From contig CAADGE010000029.1 of assembly GCA_900696465.1 (NCBI GenBank), positions 1 to 64,000 of the forward strand: 64,000 nucleotides of DNA, read 5' to 3'. The notes under the pieces are model-generated. The model did not search any database. It saw nothing but the letters and a program-made list of their open reading frames with translations, and had not been told where the DNA came from. This DNA is from an uncultured Planctomycetota bacterium (GTDB lineage Bacteria; Planctomycetota; Phycisphaerae; UBA1845; UTPLA1). Made by a program: the position numbers and the translations under genes. Below, one piece after another: positions 17,038 to 25,762 of the stretch (positions within the stretch are counted from its first letter, which is position 1; each line of letters begins with the position of its first letter).

Positions 17038-19575
17038 ATGAGCGCTGAACAAACCGAAATCGACGAGATTCTTCGGCAGGTAGATGAGGAGTCTTCAGAA
17101 GGCGGCCAGCTTTCAATCGTCGACAATTCTTCGCAGCGATCGGCCGTATCGGGGAAATCTCCAGATGAGAGTGATCGCAGGCCATCGATTCCCGATCTGC
17201 TCCCCGTTCTACCGGTGCGGGATACGGTGATTTTTCCGGGCACGATCGTTCCGCTGACCGTCGGCCGGGAGAAGTCCAAGCAGCTCATCGATGCGGTGGT
17301 GACGGGTGCCAAGATTCTGGGTGTCGTCACTCAGCGAGACGCACAAATCGAAGACCCCGGACTCGACGAGCTTTATCGGGTCGGCACGGTCGTATCGATC
17401 CTGAAGCTGCTGAATCTGTCGGAAGGACAGGTTTCGATCATTGTCCACGGCCTGCTTCGTTTCGGGATCGAGGAGTTCGTCCAGACGGAGCCGTATCTCG
17501 TTGCCCGGGCGCATACGCGCGAAGACACGTACACGTCGACAACCGAGCTGGATGCACTGATCGAATCCGCCAAGACGCAGGCGTCGCGGGTTATTGAGAT
17601 GACGCCCGGTGTGCCGGAAGAGGCCCAGATGGTGCTCAACAGCATCACCAAGCCGAGCAGTCTGGCGGATTTTCTGGCGGCGAATCTCTCACTGTCGACG
17701 ATCGAGAAGCAGGAAATTCTTGAGACGTTCGATGTGGTGGATCGGCTGAGGAAGATCAACCGGGCGCTGGCCCACCAGCTCGAAGTACTCGACCTGTCGA
17801 ACAAGATTCAGGAACAAGTCAAGAGCGAGATCGACAAGACGCAGCGGGAGTATTTTCTCCACGAGCAGCTCCGCGCGATCCAGAAGGAACTCGGCGAGAC
17901 CGACGGCCGCGAGGTCGAGTTGTCGGAGCTGCGCAAGGCCGTCGCCGAGGCAAAGATGCCGGAAGCGGTCGAGAAGGAGGCGCAGCGCGAACTGGAACGT
18001 CTCCAGCGCACGCCGCAGGCCTCGCCGGAATACAGCGGGGCCGTGGATTACCTCCGCTGGCTCTGCGAACTGCCCTGGGCGAAGTCGACAGAGGATCGAC
18101 TGGAGATCGCTCGAGCGGAAAAGATTCTGAACGAGGACCACTACGATCTGGAAAAGGTCAAGAAGCGCATCCTTGAGTACCTTTCGGTTCGCAAGCTGAA
18201 GCCCGACGGTCGCGGGCCCATTCTCTGCTTCGCAGGTCCGCCGGGCGTCGGCAAGACATCGCTGGGACGTTCGATCTCGCGGGCGCTGGGTCGCGCGTTT
18301 ATCAGGATGTCCGTGGGCGGGGTGCGGGACGAGGCCGACATCCGCGGACATCGTCGAACGTACATCGGGGCGCTGCCCGGCCGGATCATTCAGGAGATTC
18401 GCAAGGCCGGCTCGAACAATCCACTGTTCATGATCGACGAGGTGGACAAGATCGGTTCGGACTTCCGCGGCGATCCGTCCTCGGCGCTGCTGGAAGTGCT
18501 GGATCCCGAGCAGAACAATACATTCCAGGATCATTACCTCGGCGTTCCGTTTGATCTGTCGAAGGTATTTTTCATCTGCACGGCGAACTACATGGAGGCC
18601 GTACCGCCGCCGCTGAAGGATCGCATGGAGGTCATCGACATCTCCGGCTACACGCGGCTGGACAAGATGTTCATCTGCAAACGATACCTGGTTCCGCGGC
18701 AGCTCGAGCAGTCCGGTCTTTCGTCGCGCCAGCTCAAGTTTTCCGACGACGCACTGCAAATGATCATCGAGTCCTACACGGCTGAGGCCGGTGTTCGCAA
18801 TCTGGAGCGTGAGATCGGCAGCGTCTGCCGGGGCGTCGCCGCGCAGGTCGCGCGCAACAAGAAGCATCCGAAAGTCATTACCCGCTCGAACGTGCCTGAC
18901 TACCTCGGGCCGATCAAATACGAGCCGGAACTGGCGTTGCGGACTAGCGTCTCGGGCGTAGTGACCGGGCTGGCGTGGACGCCTGCCGGCGGGGACATTC
19001 TGTTTGTCGAGTCGACGGCCATGCCTGGCAAGGGCGGCTTCCAGTTGACCGGTCAGCTGGGCGACGTAATGAAAGAGAGCGCCTACGCGGCTTACAGCGT
19101 GCTGCGTGCCGGCGCCCGCAAGTACGGGATCGACCCGCGTCGCCTGACTGAAACCGATGTTCACATTCATGTCCCGGCGGGGGCGATTCCGAAGGACGGG
19201 CCGTCGGCCGGCGTGGCCATGTTCACGTCGCTGGTTTCGCTTCTGACCGGCCGGCCGTGTCGCAGCGACGTGGCCATGACCGGGGAGATCACGCTGCGCG
19301 GCCTGGTGCTGCCGATCGGTGGATTGAAGGAGAAGACGCTCGCGGCACACCGCGCGGGCATCCGCACGGTGGTCATCCCGCTGAGGAACAAGAAGGACCT
19401 TGTGGACATTCCGGCCGAGGTACGCAAGCAGATCAAATTCGTCTTCTGCAAGACCGTGGATGAAGTGCTCGCTGCGGCGCTGGAGCCGGACGGGACGAAG
19501 CGTCGCGCCGACGGCGCCGCACGGCGCCCGTCATCGCGTCGCAAGGTTTCGACGCGCAAGGTCACACGCCGATAG
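17038..19575 (+). CDS. lon: ATP-dependent protease Lon
   Basis: This is a full-length 845-residue LonA protease. After a 55-residue acidic leader come the LAN substrate-binding domain (LPVLPVRDTVIFPGTIVPL), a coiled-coil segment, the AAA+ module (Walker A GPPGVGKTS near residue 400, Walker B LFMIDEVDKIG) and the peptidase domain with catalytic Ser in PKDGPSAG (about 723) and Lys in GGLKEKTLAA (about 766). It degrades misfolded and regulatory proteins in the cytoplasm. The N-terminal leader and the basic C-terminal tail (RRPSSRRKVSTRKVTRR) are longer than in E. coli Lon. It follows hsp20. Confidence 0.96.
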   Translation: MSAEQTEIDEILRQVDEESSEGGQLSIVDNSSQRSAVSGKSPDESDRRPSIPDLLPVLPVRDTVIFPGTIVPLTVGREKSKQLIDAVVTGAKILGVVTQRDAQIEDPGLDELYRVGTVVSILKLLNLSEGQVSIIVHGLLRFGIEEFVQTEPYLVARAHTREDTYTSTTELDALIESAKTQASRVIEMTPGVPEEAQMVLNSITKPSSLADFLAANLSLSTIEKQEILETFDVVDRLRKINRALAHQLEVLDLSNKIQEQVKSEIDKTQREYFLHEQLRAIQKELGETDGREVELSELRKAVAEAKMPEAVEKEAQRELERLQRTPQASPEYSGAVDYLRWLCELPWAKSTEDRLEIARAEKILNEDHYDLEKVKKRILEYLSVRKLKPDGRGPILCFAGPPGVGKTSLGRSISRALGRAFIRMSVGGVRDEADIRGHRRTYIGALPGRIIQEIRKAGSNNPLFMIDEVDKIGSDFRGDPSSALLEVLDPEQNNTFQDHYLGVPFDLSKVFFICTANYMEAVPPPLKDRMEVIDISGYTRLDKMFICKRYLVPRQLEQSGLSSRQLKFSDDALQMIIESYTAEAGVRNLEREIGSVCRGVAAQVARNKKHPKVITRSNVPDYLGPIKYEPELALRTSVSGVVTGLAWTPAGGDILFVESTAMPGKGGFQLTGQLGDVMKESAYAAYSVLRAGARKYGIDPRRLTETDVHIHVPAGAIPKDGPSAGVAMFTSLVSLLTGRPCRSDVAMTGEITLRGLVLPIGGLKEKTLAAHRAGIRTVVIPLRNKKDLVDIPAEVRKQIKFVFCKTVDEVLAAALEPDGTKRRADGAARRPSSRRKVSTRKVTRR

Positions 19576-19678
19576 GCAACGGTCGACGGCACATCGCAAC
19601 CGAGCTATCATCTGCCGATCGTACATGCCGCGCGACGGTCAACAAGAATTACGGCGATTTTGAAAGTGAGGGACCCTG

Positions 19679-20281
19679 ATGGGTACGCATGAACGCATCG
19701 AGCAGCTTCGCCAACTGGCGGAGTCTGATCCAAACGATGAGATGGCACACTTTTCCCTGGGCAATGCGCTGATTGATGCCGGCAGACCCGAGGAAGCGGG
19801 ACCGTACCTGCAGCGCGTGCTGGCGATCAACAGCCAGAACTCGAAGGCCTATCAACTTCTCGGCGAGGCCCAGATGGGCACGGGGCACCGGGACCTGGCG
19901 ATTCAGACCCTGACAAACGGCTATCGCATCGCCCACCGCAACGGCGATCTGATGCCGATGAAGAAGATGGGCGAGCTGCTTGAGCAGCTTGGCGCGCCGT
20001 TACCGAAGGTAGCGGATAAGAAGGCGGCGGCGGCGAGCGGCGGCGGAGGCGTGGAGGGTTTCTCGTGCCGACGGTGCGGCGGCGACGGGCCCAAGCTGGC
20101 GACGCGGCCCTTCAAAGGGCCGCTGGGGGAGCAGATCCTCGCGGAGATTTGCGAGAATTGCTGGCGCGAGTGGGTCGGCATGGGCACGAAGGTCATCAAC
20201 GAGCTTCGGCTGCCGATGTTCGACCCGCAGGCGCAGGAAGTTTATGACAAGCACATGAAAGAGTTTCTCATGCTCGCGTAG
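19679..20281 (+). CDS. TPR protein fused to a YggX-type Fe(2+)-trafficking domain
   Basis: Residues 1-110 contain about two or three tetratricopeptide repeats (SDPNDEMAHFSLGNALIDAG, INSQNSKAYQLLGEAQMG). After a Lys/Ala/Gly linker, residues 127-200 align with YggX: an N-terminal Cys region, GPLGEQILAEICENCWREW, then KVINELRLP and a final MKEFLML, as in PGELGKRI...AWxxW...INExxL...MxxFLF. Two CxxC pairs (CRRC, CENC) suggest a metal site that E. coli YggX lacks. YggX proteins protect Fe-S clusters. The TPR half resembles the free-standing protein at 38967. It follows lon by 103 bases. Confidence 0.75.
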   Translation: MGTHERIEQLRQLAESDPNDEMAHFSLGNALIDAGRPEEAGPYLQRVLAINSQNSKAYQLLGEAQMGTGHRDLAIQTLTNGYRIAHRNGDLMPMKKMGELLEQLGAPLPKVADKKAAAASGGGGVEGFSCRRCGGDGPKLATRPFKGPLGEQILAEICENCWREWVGMGTKVINELRLPMFDPQAQEVYDKHMKEFLMLA

Positions 20282-20331
20282 AGATTCGCAGGGCGTGGAA
20301 AAGCCGATCGCGGCAGGGGCGACTGCATGAC

Positions 20332-21306
20332 TTATTCCGCGTTTCGCATTCCCAGTTCCACATTCTGCAGGCGGAATCGTTCGCGCGGCGAATCTTCGGT
20401 GCGATTGGAAAAGCGCGCCAGCATTCCGGCCGCGGCGGAGAGGAGCGTCGCCCGCAGCGGGGCTTTGCCGTAGGTGCGGCTGGCGCGAGACAATTCGGCG
20501 GCCTGCGGATAATCACCATCGCGGAAGGCGGCGCGGGCAGCCACGAAGCAGACGCGCGCCAGGCGGGTTCTTGCTTCTTCGTCATCGAGCAGACCATCAT
20601 CCCGGTGCTGCTGATAAAAGCGGTGGAGCATGGATGCCTTGACGGCAAGGTTACGGCTCATGCTCGTCTTGCTGAGGCGGTGGTCGTGCAGGCGGCGCTT
20701 GGCCAGTGGTTCGTCGATCAGGCCGAAGGGCTCGGTGACGCTCAGCCGCAGCCAGAGGTCGTAGTCCTCACACACGGGCAGCGAGGCATCGAAACCGCCG
20801 GCTTTTTCGAGAAGCACTTTGCGGCAGACGACCGACGGGACATCCACGAAGCAACTTTCGAAGAGTTTGCGGGTGATCCATCCTCCCACGCGCGGCTTGG
20901 TGCGACCGGTCACGGTGCGGCCGACTGAATCGATCGGCAGCATGGGGCCGTGGAAGATGGAGCATTCGGACTGGCTGCGCAGGGCCTCGATGTATCGCTC
21001 AAGCTTCGTGGGCAGCCAGAGGTCATCGCTGTCGAGAAAGGCGATCAAGTCCGCGCGGGCTTCGAAGATGCCGCGATTGCGTGCGGCGGCCGGTCCCTGG
21101 CGGTCCTGACGAACGACCCGCGGCGCGACTGGATGGGCAGCGGCGTGCTGGGTGACGGGCTCCTTCGAGCCGTCGTCGACGACGATGACTTCGAAGTCCG
21201 TGAAAGTTTGGGCGGCAACAGAATCGAGGGCCTGCGACAGGTAGTCGATGCGATTGTGCGCGGGGATGATGACGCTGACGGCCGGCTTCGACATCGAATT
21301 ATCCAC
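20332..21306 (-). CDS. Family 2 glycosyltransferase
   Basis: The 324-residue protein opens with the GT-A nucleotide-sugar fold: SVIIPAHNRIDYL, FEVIVVDDGS, GPAAARNRGI and the metal-binding AFLDSDD near residue 92. The ED pair in PVCEDYDLW is the likely catalytic acceptor base. About 100 helical C-terminal residues without membrane segments follow. It is a cytoplasmic or membrane-peripheral transferase for cell-surface polysaccharide; donor and acceptor are unknown. Two methionines (codons 1 and 5) are possible starts. The opposing TPR-YggX gene ends 50 bases away. Confidence 0.85.
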   Translation of the reverse strand: MDNSMSKPAVSVIIPAHNRIDYLSQALDSVAAQTFTDFEVIVVDDGSKEPVTQHAAAHPVAPRVVRQDRQGPAAARNRGIFEARADLIAFLDSDDLWLPTKLERYIEALRSQSECSIFHGPMLPIDSVGRTVTGRTKPRVGGWITRKLFESCFVDVPSVVCRKVLLEKAGGFDASLPVCEDYDLWLRLSVTEPFGLIDEPLAKRRLHDHRLSKTSMSRNLAVKASMLHRFYQQHRDDGLLDDEEARTRLARVCFVAARAAFRDGDYPQAAELSRASRTYGKAPLRATLLSAAAGMLARFSNRTEDSPRERFRLQNVELGMRNAE

Positions 21307-21460
21307 CGTGTTCGTACGCGAGGCCGCCTGATTCTCCCCCGGTCGTTCATCTTTGCAGTACCTGCTTCACGCACCGGCAGTACCGATCCGCGCGCAGGTC
21401 ACCGTGAATGTCGTACGCAATTCACACGTGTCGGTCAAGCCCGAAAGCTGCCAGGAAGCA

Positions 21461-21946
21461 CTATTCTGCGGTGACAGCGGCAAATTTCCCGATCTCAGCG
21501 GGTTCGGCCACGCGAAGGTAGTCGGTGGTCGCCATGATGACCGAATCGGTCAGACTTCCTGCGTTGAAGGCAATACGCTCGTTCAGGCGGATGGACTCGT
21601 CAACAAACAAGTCGAACGGGAGGATCGGCCTGCCGAACGGCGGCACGCTGCCGGGGACGAGTCCGGTCAGGTCGAGCAGTTCCTGTCGATCAGCAAAGCG
21701 GATTTTCCTGACGCCGAAGTGCGTTCTAACGGCGTCAGAGTCCAGTTTTAAGGCGGCGCTAAGCACGAAGAGGCGGAAGATGTCGCCCGTCTTGACCAGC
21801 AGGGCCTTTCCGCCGATGCGAACATCTTCACCGCGAGCCCGGGCGGACTCCTCGGATGTGAGAGTCGGTTCGTGGTGAACCGTGCGATAGGCGATGCCGC
21901 CCTCGTCGAGCCACTGGCGTATTTCATCGAATCGGTTTGTGTTCAC
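21461..21946 (-). CDS. YbaK/ProX-type aminoacyl-tRNA deacylase domain protein
   Basis: The 161-residue product is a YbaK-domain protein: YRTVHHEPTLTSEESARARG, then GGKALLVKTGDIFRLFVL with the conserved lysine, SAALKLDS, a GLVPGSVPPFG loop and NAGSLTDSV near the end. The family removes wrongly attached amino acids from tRNA. GTG 21946 was chosen: it overlaps the TGA of the upstream glycosyltransferase in a GTGA arrangement and has AAGGTG five bases before it, so it is translationally coupled. An ATG at 22063 would add 39 residues read inside the other gene. Confidence 0.85.
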   Translation of the reverse strand: MNTNRFDEIRQWLDEGGIAYRTVHHEPTLTSEESARARGEDVRIGGKALLVKTGDIFRLFVLSAALKLDSDAVRTHFGVRKIRFADRQELLDLTGLVPGSVPPFGRPILPFDLFVDESIRLNERIAFNAGSLTDSVIMATTDYLRVAEPAEIGKFAAVTAE

Positions 21947-22986
21947 CGAGCACCTTTGAGCCGGATACGCTGCGCGGGTCGCAGTCCTAGCTTGAGTCGG
22001 ATTGTCTCGCTGACGTAGGCAATGAGCCGCAACTGATAGTATATGAAGAGCGCGGGGTAGCATCGGATCAACTGACCCGGGGTTTTGCCTTTACGAGCTA
22101 TTTCGTTGTATGCGACAGCAGCGAGCGCTGCGAGCATGAACGCGGCAGGTATGGCGGCGTACTGGTAGCCAAAGACGGCGAGGGGAGCCGTCAGGTAGGT
22201 GAGCATCCAGGGCAGCAGATCGATTCGGTGGGGGAGATAGTACTTATGGACAAGATATGCTGCGCCACGGCCACCGGCGAGGGCTTGTTTCAAGAATGCG
22301 GCGCGATCGTAGGGGTGCATGTGAAGTACGGCGGCGTCCGGCACAACGCGCTGTTCATAGCCCGCGGCGCGGAGCGTGAGGAAGAGACTTTCTTCATCGC
22401 AGACGGGCGATTGCACGACGCCGTTCTTGATCGGTGATTTCCATCGTGCATCTTCATCGAAACCGTATTCCAGCAGGATGGACCGTCGCACGGCAAGGTT
22501 GCCACCGACGAGCCGCGGGGCAGGTCCGCTGCCGTGGACCCGCGCCACGCCGGAAAGGGCGAGTTCGTAGATATTCCGCGCGGGCGGATCATCAACGCGG
22601 CCGACGACAGCGGCCACGCGCGGACTGGTGAAGCCGGCGAGCAGTTTCTCCAGCCAGTCCCGCTCGGCGATGCAATCGCTGTCGAGAAAAGCGACAAACT
22701 CACCCCGTGCCGCCTGGATGCCGCGATTGCGGCTGGGATTGATCCCGAGATGCTGTTCGTTTCGAAGCCAGCGAAATTTGACCTGTGGATGTTGCGCGGC
22801 GAAGTTGTCAAGCATCGCAGCCGTATCATCCGTGGAGTAATCGTCGACCACGATGATTTCGTACGATGGGCAGGTCTGCTTCACCAGTGCCGAAAGACAG
22901 CGGGCAAGTATGTCACGGCGGTTGCACGTTGGAATGACGATGCTTGCGTCGAGTGAATCGCCGTGCCGGTCAGGTTCGCCGGTCAT
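21943..22986 (-). CDS. Family 2 glycosyltransferase with membrane segments
   Basis: The 347-residue protein has a GT-A domain (SIVIPTCNRRDIL, YEIIVVDDYSTDD, INPSRNRGI, AFLDSDC near residue 100, and CDEESLF as the acceptor ED motif near 190) followed by hydrophobic segments around residues 255-290 (LPWMLTYLTAPLAVFGY, AAFMLAALAAVAY). It should sit on the inner membrane and transfer sugars to a lipid-linked or surface glycan. It is coupled to the YbaK-type gene by a 4-base overlap. The other family 2 transferase at 20332 is only distantly similar. Confidence 0.85.
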   Translation of the reverse strand: MTGEPDRHGDSLDASIVIPTCNRRDILARCLSALVKQTCPSYEIIVVDDYSTDDTAAMLDNFAAQHPQVKFRWLRNEQHLGINPSRNRGIQAARGEFVAFLDSDCIAERDWLEKLLAGFTSPRVAAVVGRVDDPPARNIYELALSGVARVHGSGPAPRLVGGNLAVRRSILLEYGFDEDARWKSPIKNGVVQSPVCDEESLFLTLRAAGYEQRVVPDAAVLHMHPYDRAAFLKQALAGGRGAAYLVHKYYLPHRIDLLPWMLTYLTAPLAVFGYQYAAIPAAFMLAALAAVAYNEIARKGKTPGQLIRCYPALFIYYQLRLIAYVSETIRLKLGLRPAQRIRLKGAR

Positions 22987-23055
22987 GTGGACCTTCTCGC
23001 TGGCGCCTTGCGCCGTAATTCCAGCGATGGTGGGCCGCGGCCCGCTTCTTATGGA

Positions 23056-24468
23056 TTAATGTGCCGCATGGACGGCGTGACCGAACATGGCCTCAGCGGC
23101 TTCGGCGAGCGTTTCGCTCGTGGCCGGATGCGGGTGGATGGCTACACCGATGTCCTCTGCCACGGCTGCCATCTCCATCGCGAGCACGCCTTCTGAGATC
23201 AGGTCGCCAGCATGTGCCCCGACGATGCCAACGCCGATAAGTCGCTGCGTCTTGTTGTCGAAGAGCATCTTGGTCAGTCCGTCGGTGCGCCCCATGGAAA
23301 CGGCTCGGCCGGAAGCCGCCCACGGGAACTTGGTCACTTTGAAATCCAGCCCCTTGGCGGTCGCCTCGGCCTCGGTGACGCCGCACCATGCCACTTCAGG
23401 ATCGGTGTAGACGACGGCGGGAATGCACGCAGGGTCGAAGACCGTCGGCTTGCCGGCGATGGCTTCGACGGCGACCTTGGCCTCGCGCATCGCCTTGTGA
23501 GCCAGCATGGGCTCGCAGGCGACATCACCGATGGCGAAGATTCGCTTGTCGGTGGTTCGCCGCTGCGGGTCAACTTGAATGAAGCCGCGGTCATCCACGC
23601 GGACCTGTGTGTTCTCCAGGCCGAGATCATCACTGTTGGGTCGACGGCCGACGGAGACGAGAATCCGATCGAATTCCTCCGTCTTCTCCGATCCATCGAT
23701 GGCATAAGTCACGGCGATGGCGGAGCCCTTCTTCTTAGCGCCTTTCAACACGGCGCCGGTGATGATCGCCTTCATCTGCTTCCTGAGCTTGGCGATGAGC
23801 GGTTTGGCAAGGTCAGGGTCCGCGCCAGCGAGGATGTTGGGCAGGGCTTCGAGGACGGTGACTTCGCTGCCGAGGGCGGCATAGACCTGCCCCAGTTCCA
23901 GACCAATGTAGCCGCCGCCGACCACGAGCAGCCGTGCCGGAATCTCCTGAACCTTGAGGGCATCGGCCGCGTCCCAGCAGAGCTCGCGCGGCAGGACGGA
24001 TTCCGGCAGCATCTTGGCCCGTGAGCCGGTGGCAATGATACAGTGCTTGAACTTGATGCGAGAGACTTCGCCGCCTTCGATGCGGACCGATCGGCTGTCT
24101 TCAAACTCCGCATCGCCGGTGATGTAGTCCACCTTTCTGCCGGCCAGGAGCTGTTTTACGCCGCCGGAGAGTTTGCGAATGACGCCGTTCTTCCAGTTGC
24201 GAAGCTTGGTGACATCGGTCTCGGGCTTGCTGAAGCTTACGCCGAAATCCTCCGCGTGTGCGGCCTCGTCAATGATCTTGGCGACATGAAGAAGGGCCTT
24301 GCTGGGGATGCATCCCTCGCGGAGGCAGACGCCGCCGGGCACTTCGGCGCGCTCCACGAGCGCGGTCTGGATGCCGTGGTCTGCGGCGACCAAAGCCGCG
24401 ACATACCCGCCGGGTCCGCCGCCGATGACCAGCAGTTCCGTTTCCTGCGTCAGTTCCCCTACGACCAT
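23056..24468 (-). CDS. lpdA: Dihydrolipoyl dehydrogenase (E3)
   Basis: The 470-residue flavoprotein shows the FAD dinucleotide fold (LLVIGGGPGGYVAAL), the redox-active disulphide in GGVCLREGCIPSKALL, the NAD-binding fold (LLVVGGGYIGLELGQ), the second FAD motif (RIFAIGDVACEPMLAHKA) and the C-terminal catalytic His in HPHPATSETLAEA. It reoxidises dihydrolipoamide in 2-oxoacid dehydrogenase complexes or the glycine cleavage system. No E1 or E2 gene is adjacent, so its complex cannot be assigned. GAGGA precedes the ATG by seven bases. Confidence 0.95.
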   Translation of the reverse strand: MVVGELTQETELLVIGGGPGGYVAALVAADHGIQTALVERAEVPGGVCLREGCIPSKALLHVAKIIDEAAHAEDFGVSFSKPETDVTKLRNWKNGVIRKLSGGVKQLLAGRKVDYITGDAEFEDSRSVRIEGGEVSRIKFKHCIIATGSRAKMLPESVLPRELCWDAADALKVQEIPARLLVVGGGYIGLELGQVYAALGSEVTVLEALPNILAGADPDLAKPLIAKLRKQMKAIITGAVLKGAKKKGSAIAVTYAIDGSEKTEEFDRILVSVGRRPNSDDLGLENTQVRVDDRGFIQVDPQRRTTDKRIFAIGDVACEPMLAHKAMREAKVAVEAIAGKPTVFDPACIPAVVYTDPEVAWCGVTEAEATAKGLDFKVTKFPWAASGRAVSMGRTDGLTKMLFDNKTQRLIGVGIVGAHAGDLISEGVLAMEMAAVAEDIGVAIHPHPATSETLAEAAEAMFGHAVHAAH

Positions 24469-24637
24469 AGGTAGTTCCTCTCGTCGTCGCGTCGTGTCGT
24501 CCCGTGCTCATACGGGAACCATCGGGCGGGATTCTACAGAGTTGGCGGGGCCTGCGAAAGTGGGCGGGGCCGCGGTGATGCGAATGATGAAAGGTACGAG
24601 CGAGCCGCGGTTCTTAACGACGAAGGTCGTGCGGGCT

Positions 24638-25354
24638 TCAATTGAGTTCCGCAATCTTCACGCCCACGCGGGCAAGCTGATCGCGAATCAATTCGGAATC
24701 GGGCTCGATGGCCAGCATCCGCGTCAGCACGCAGGCGGCCTGCGACCATTCTTCGCGACGGGTGAAGATCGAGTACAGGTTGTTGAGCATCCGAGTCAGT
24801 GCTGGCTTAATGCCGATCGGTTCGAAGGCGGATTCATCAAGCAGGAGCCGCCTGCCGAAGAGGTGGGAGACCAGACGCTCGCAGACCTGTCGTGAAAGGA
24901 TGCGGCCTCCGCCGTAAGGGTCGATCAGCAGTTCACCGTTTCGTCCATGTCGCTTGATTATGAAGTGTCCCGGCAGGCCCACGCCGACAAAGGGCCAGTT
25001 GAGCTGTCGGCAGATGTCCAACCAGATCACTGATAGCGAGATGGGAATGCCGAGCCGGCGTTCGAGAACTTCGTTGAGAAAGCTGTTTCGCGGATCGTAG
25101 TAGTCTGCCGCGTTGGCTGCCAAACCTTCCTCCTCGACGAGGACCGCTCGGAGGGCATCGACCTGATCCTCCGGCGAGGCAGCTTCCATGCGCTCCACGC
25201 GCCGCGCCAGGGCGTCGAGCCGCTCCAGCCAGCCGCGCGCTTCGAGGTCGGGACAGTGATCCGCGGCAAAGAGCAGAGCCGCCTCGGCCAGGCGGATTTC
25301 TTCGTCCCTTCGCTGCATCAATTCATCGAACGGATGCACGATCTGTGTCTCCAT
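24638..25354 (-). CDS. SirB1-like transglutaminase-fold/TPR protein
   Basis: The 238-residue product matches the SirB1 N-terminal (transglutaminase-like) family: NSFLNEVLERRLGIPISLSV, then VGVGLPGHFIIK and LIDPYGGGRILS are its signature segments. The C-terminus (ALTRMLNNLYSIFTRREEW, AIEPDSELIRDQLARVG) is a TPR-like repeat. Catalysis by the family is unproven. I preferred ATG 25354 because residues encoded further upstream (to 25594) have poor codon character and would overlap the small gene at 25417. Confidence 0.8.
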   Translation of the reverse strand: METQIVHPFDELMQRRDEEIRLAEAALLFAADHCPDLEARGWLERLDALARRVERMEAASPEDQVDALRAVLVEEEGLAANAADYYDPRNSFLNEVLERRLGIPISLSVIWLDICRQLNWPFVGVGLPGHFIIKRHGRNGELLIDPYGGGRILSRQVCERLVSHLFGRRLLLDESAFEPIGIKPALTRMLNNLYSIFTRREEWSQAACVLTRMLAIEPDSELIRDQLARVGVKIAELN

Positions 25355-25416
25355 CGGCCGTCGCCAGCGACCTGCATGACGAGTGCGTACGCTGTAGCAA
25401 ATGGCGCGCAACCGGC

Positions 25417-25572
25417 TCAGGGTTGCGGGACACCCAGCGAAGCAGCGATCGACATGAAGAGCGGCTCCAGCACGGCGGACACGAAGGTCGTAAACAAAGT
25501 CGAGATCAAGCCCGACATCAGCGTGCCGAAGAGAGAAAAGATGACATCCATAATTTGCTGACCGGGGGACAT
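25417..25572 (-). CDS. Small hydrophobic protein (51 residues)
   Basis: This short frame begins MSPGQQIMDVIFSLFGTLM and is almost entirely hydrophobic up to VPQP, consistent with one or two membrane-embedded helices. GGAGG stands six bases before the ATG, one of the best ribosome binding sites in the window. An upstream in-frame start at 25632 would add 20 unlikely residues. It lies 62 bases upstream of the SirB1-like gene in the same direction. It resembles no named family I know; conservation in related genomes would be the test. Confidence 0.6.
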   Translation of the reverse strand: MSPGQQIMDVIFSLFGTLMSGLISTLFTTFVSAVLEPLFMSIAASLGVPQP

Positions 25573-25762
25573 TGCATTCCTCCACATATCGCATGGCTTC
25601 GAGACGACCTTGTCGTCTCCAGTTGTAAACAATCTCGGTCAGCTCGGCCTCTGCGTCAATGGGGCTGCTTCACGGTTCGACCGCGCGGCGATATCATGAT
25701 CATTCGGTTGCTCCACGCGGGGCGGCCTGCTGACCGATTTCTTCCAACCTGGAGATTGCACC

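Noticed and set aside
17689-19350. Leftward 553-codon frame antisense to lon
   Set aside because: Lon on the other strand is intact with all motifs; the antisense frame shows Arg/His-rich shadow composition.
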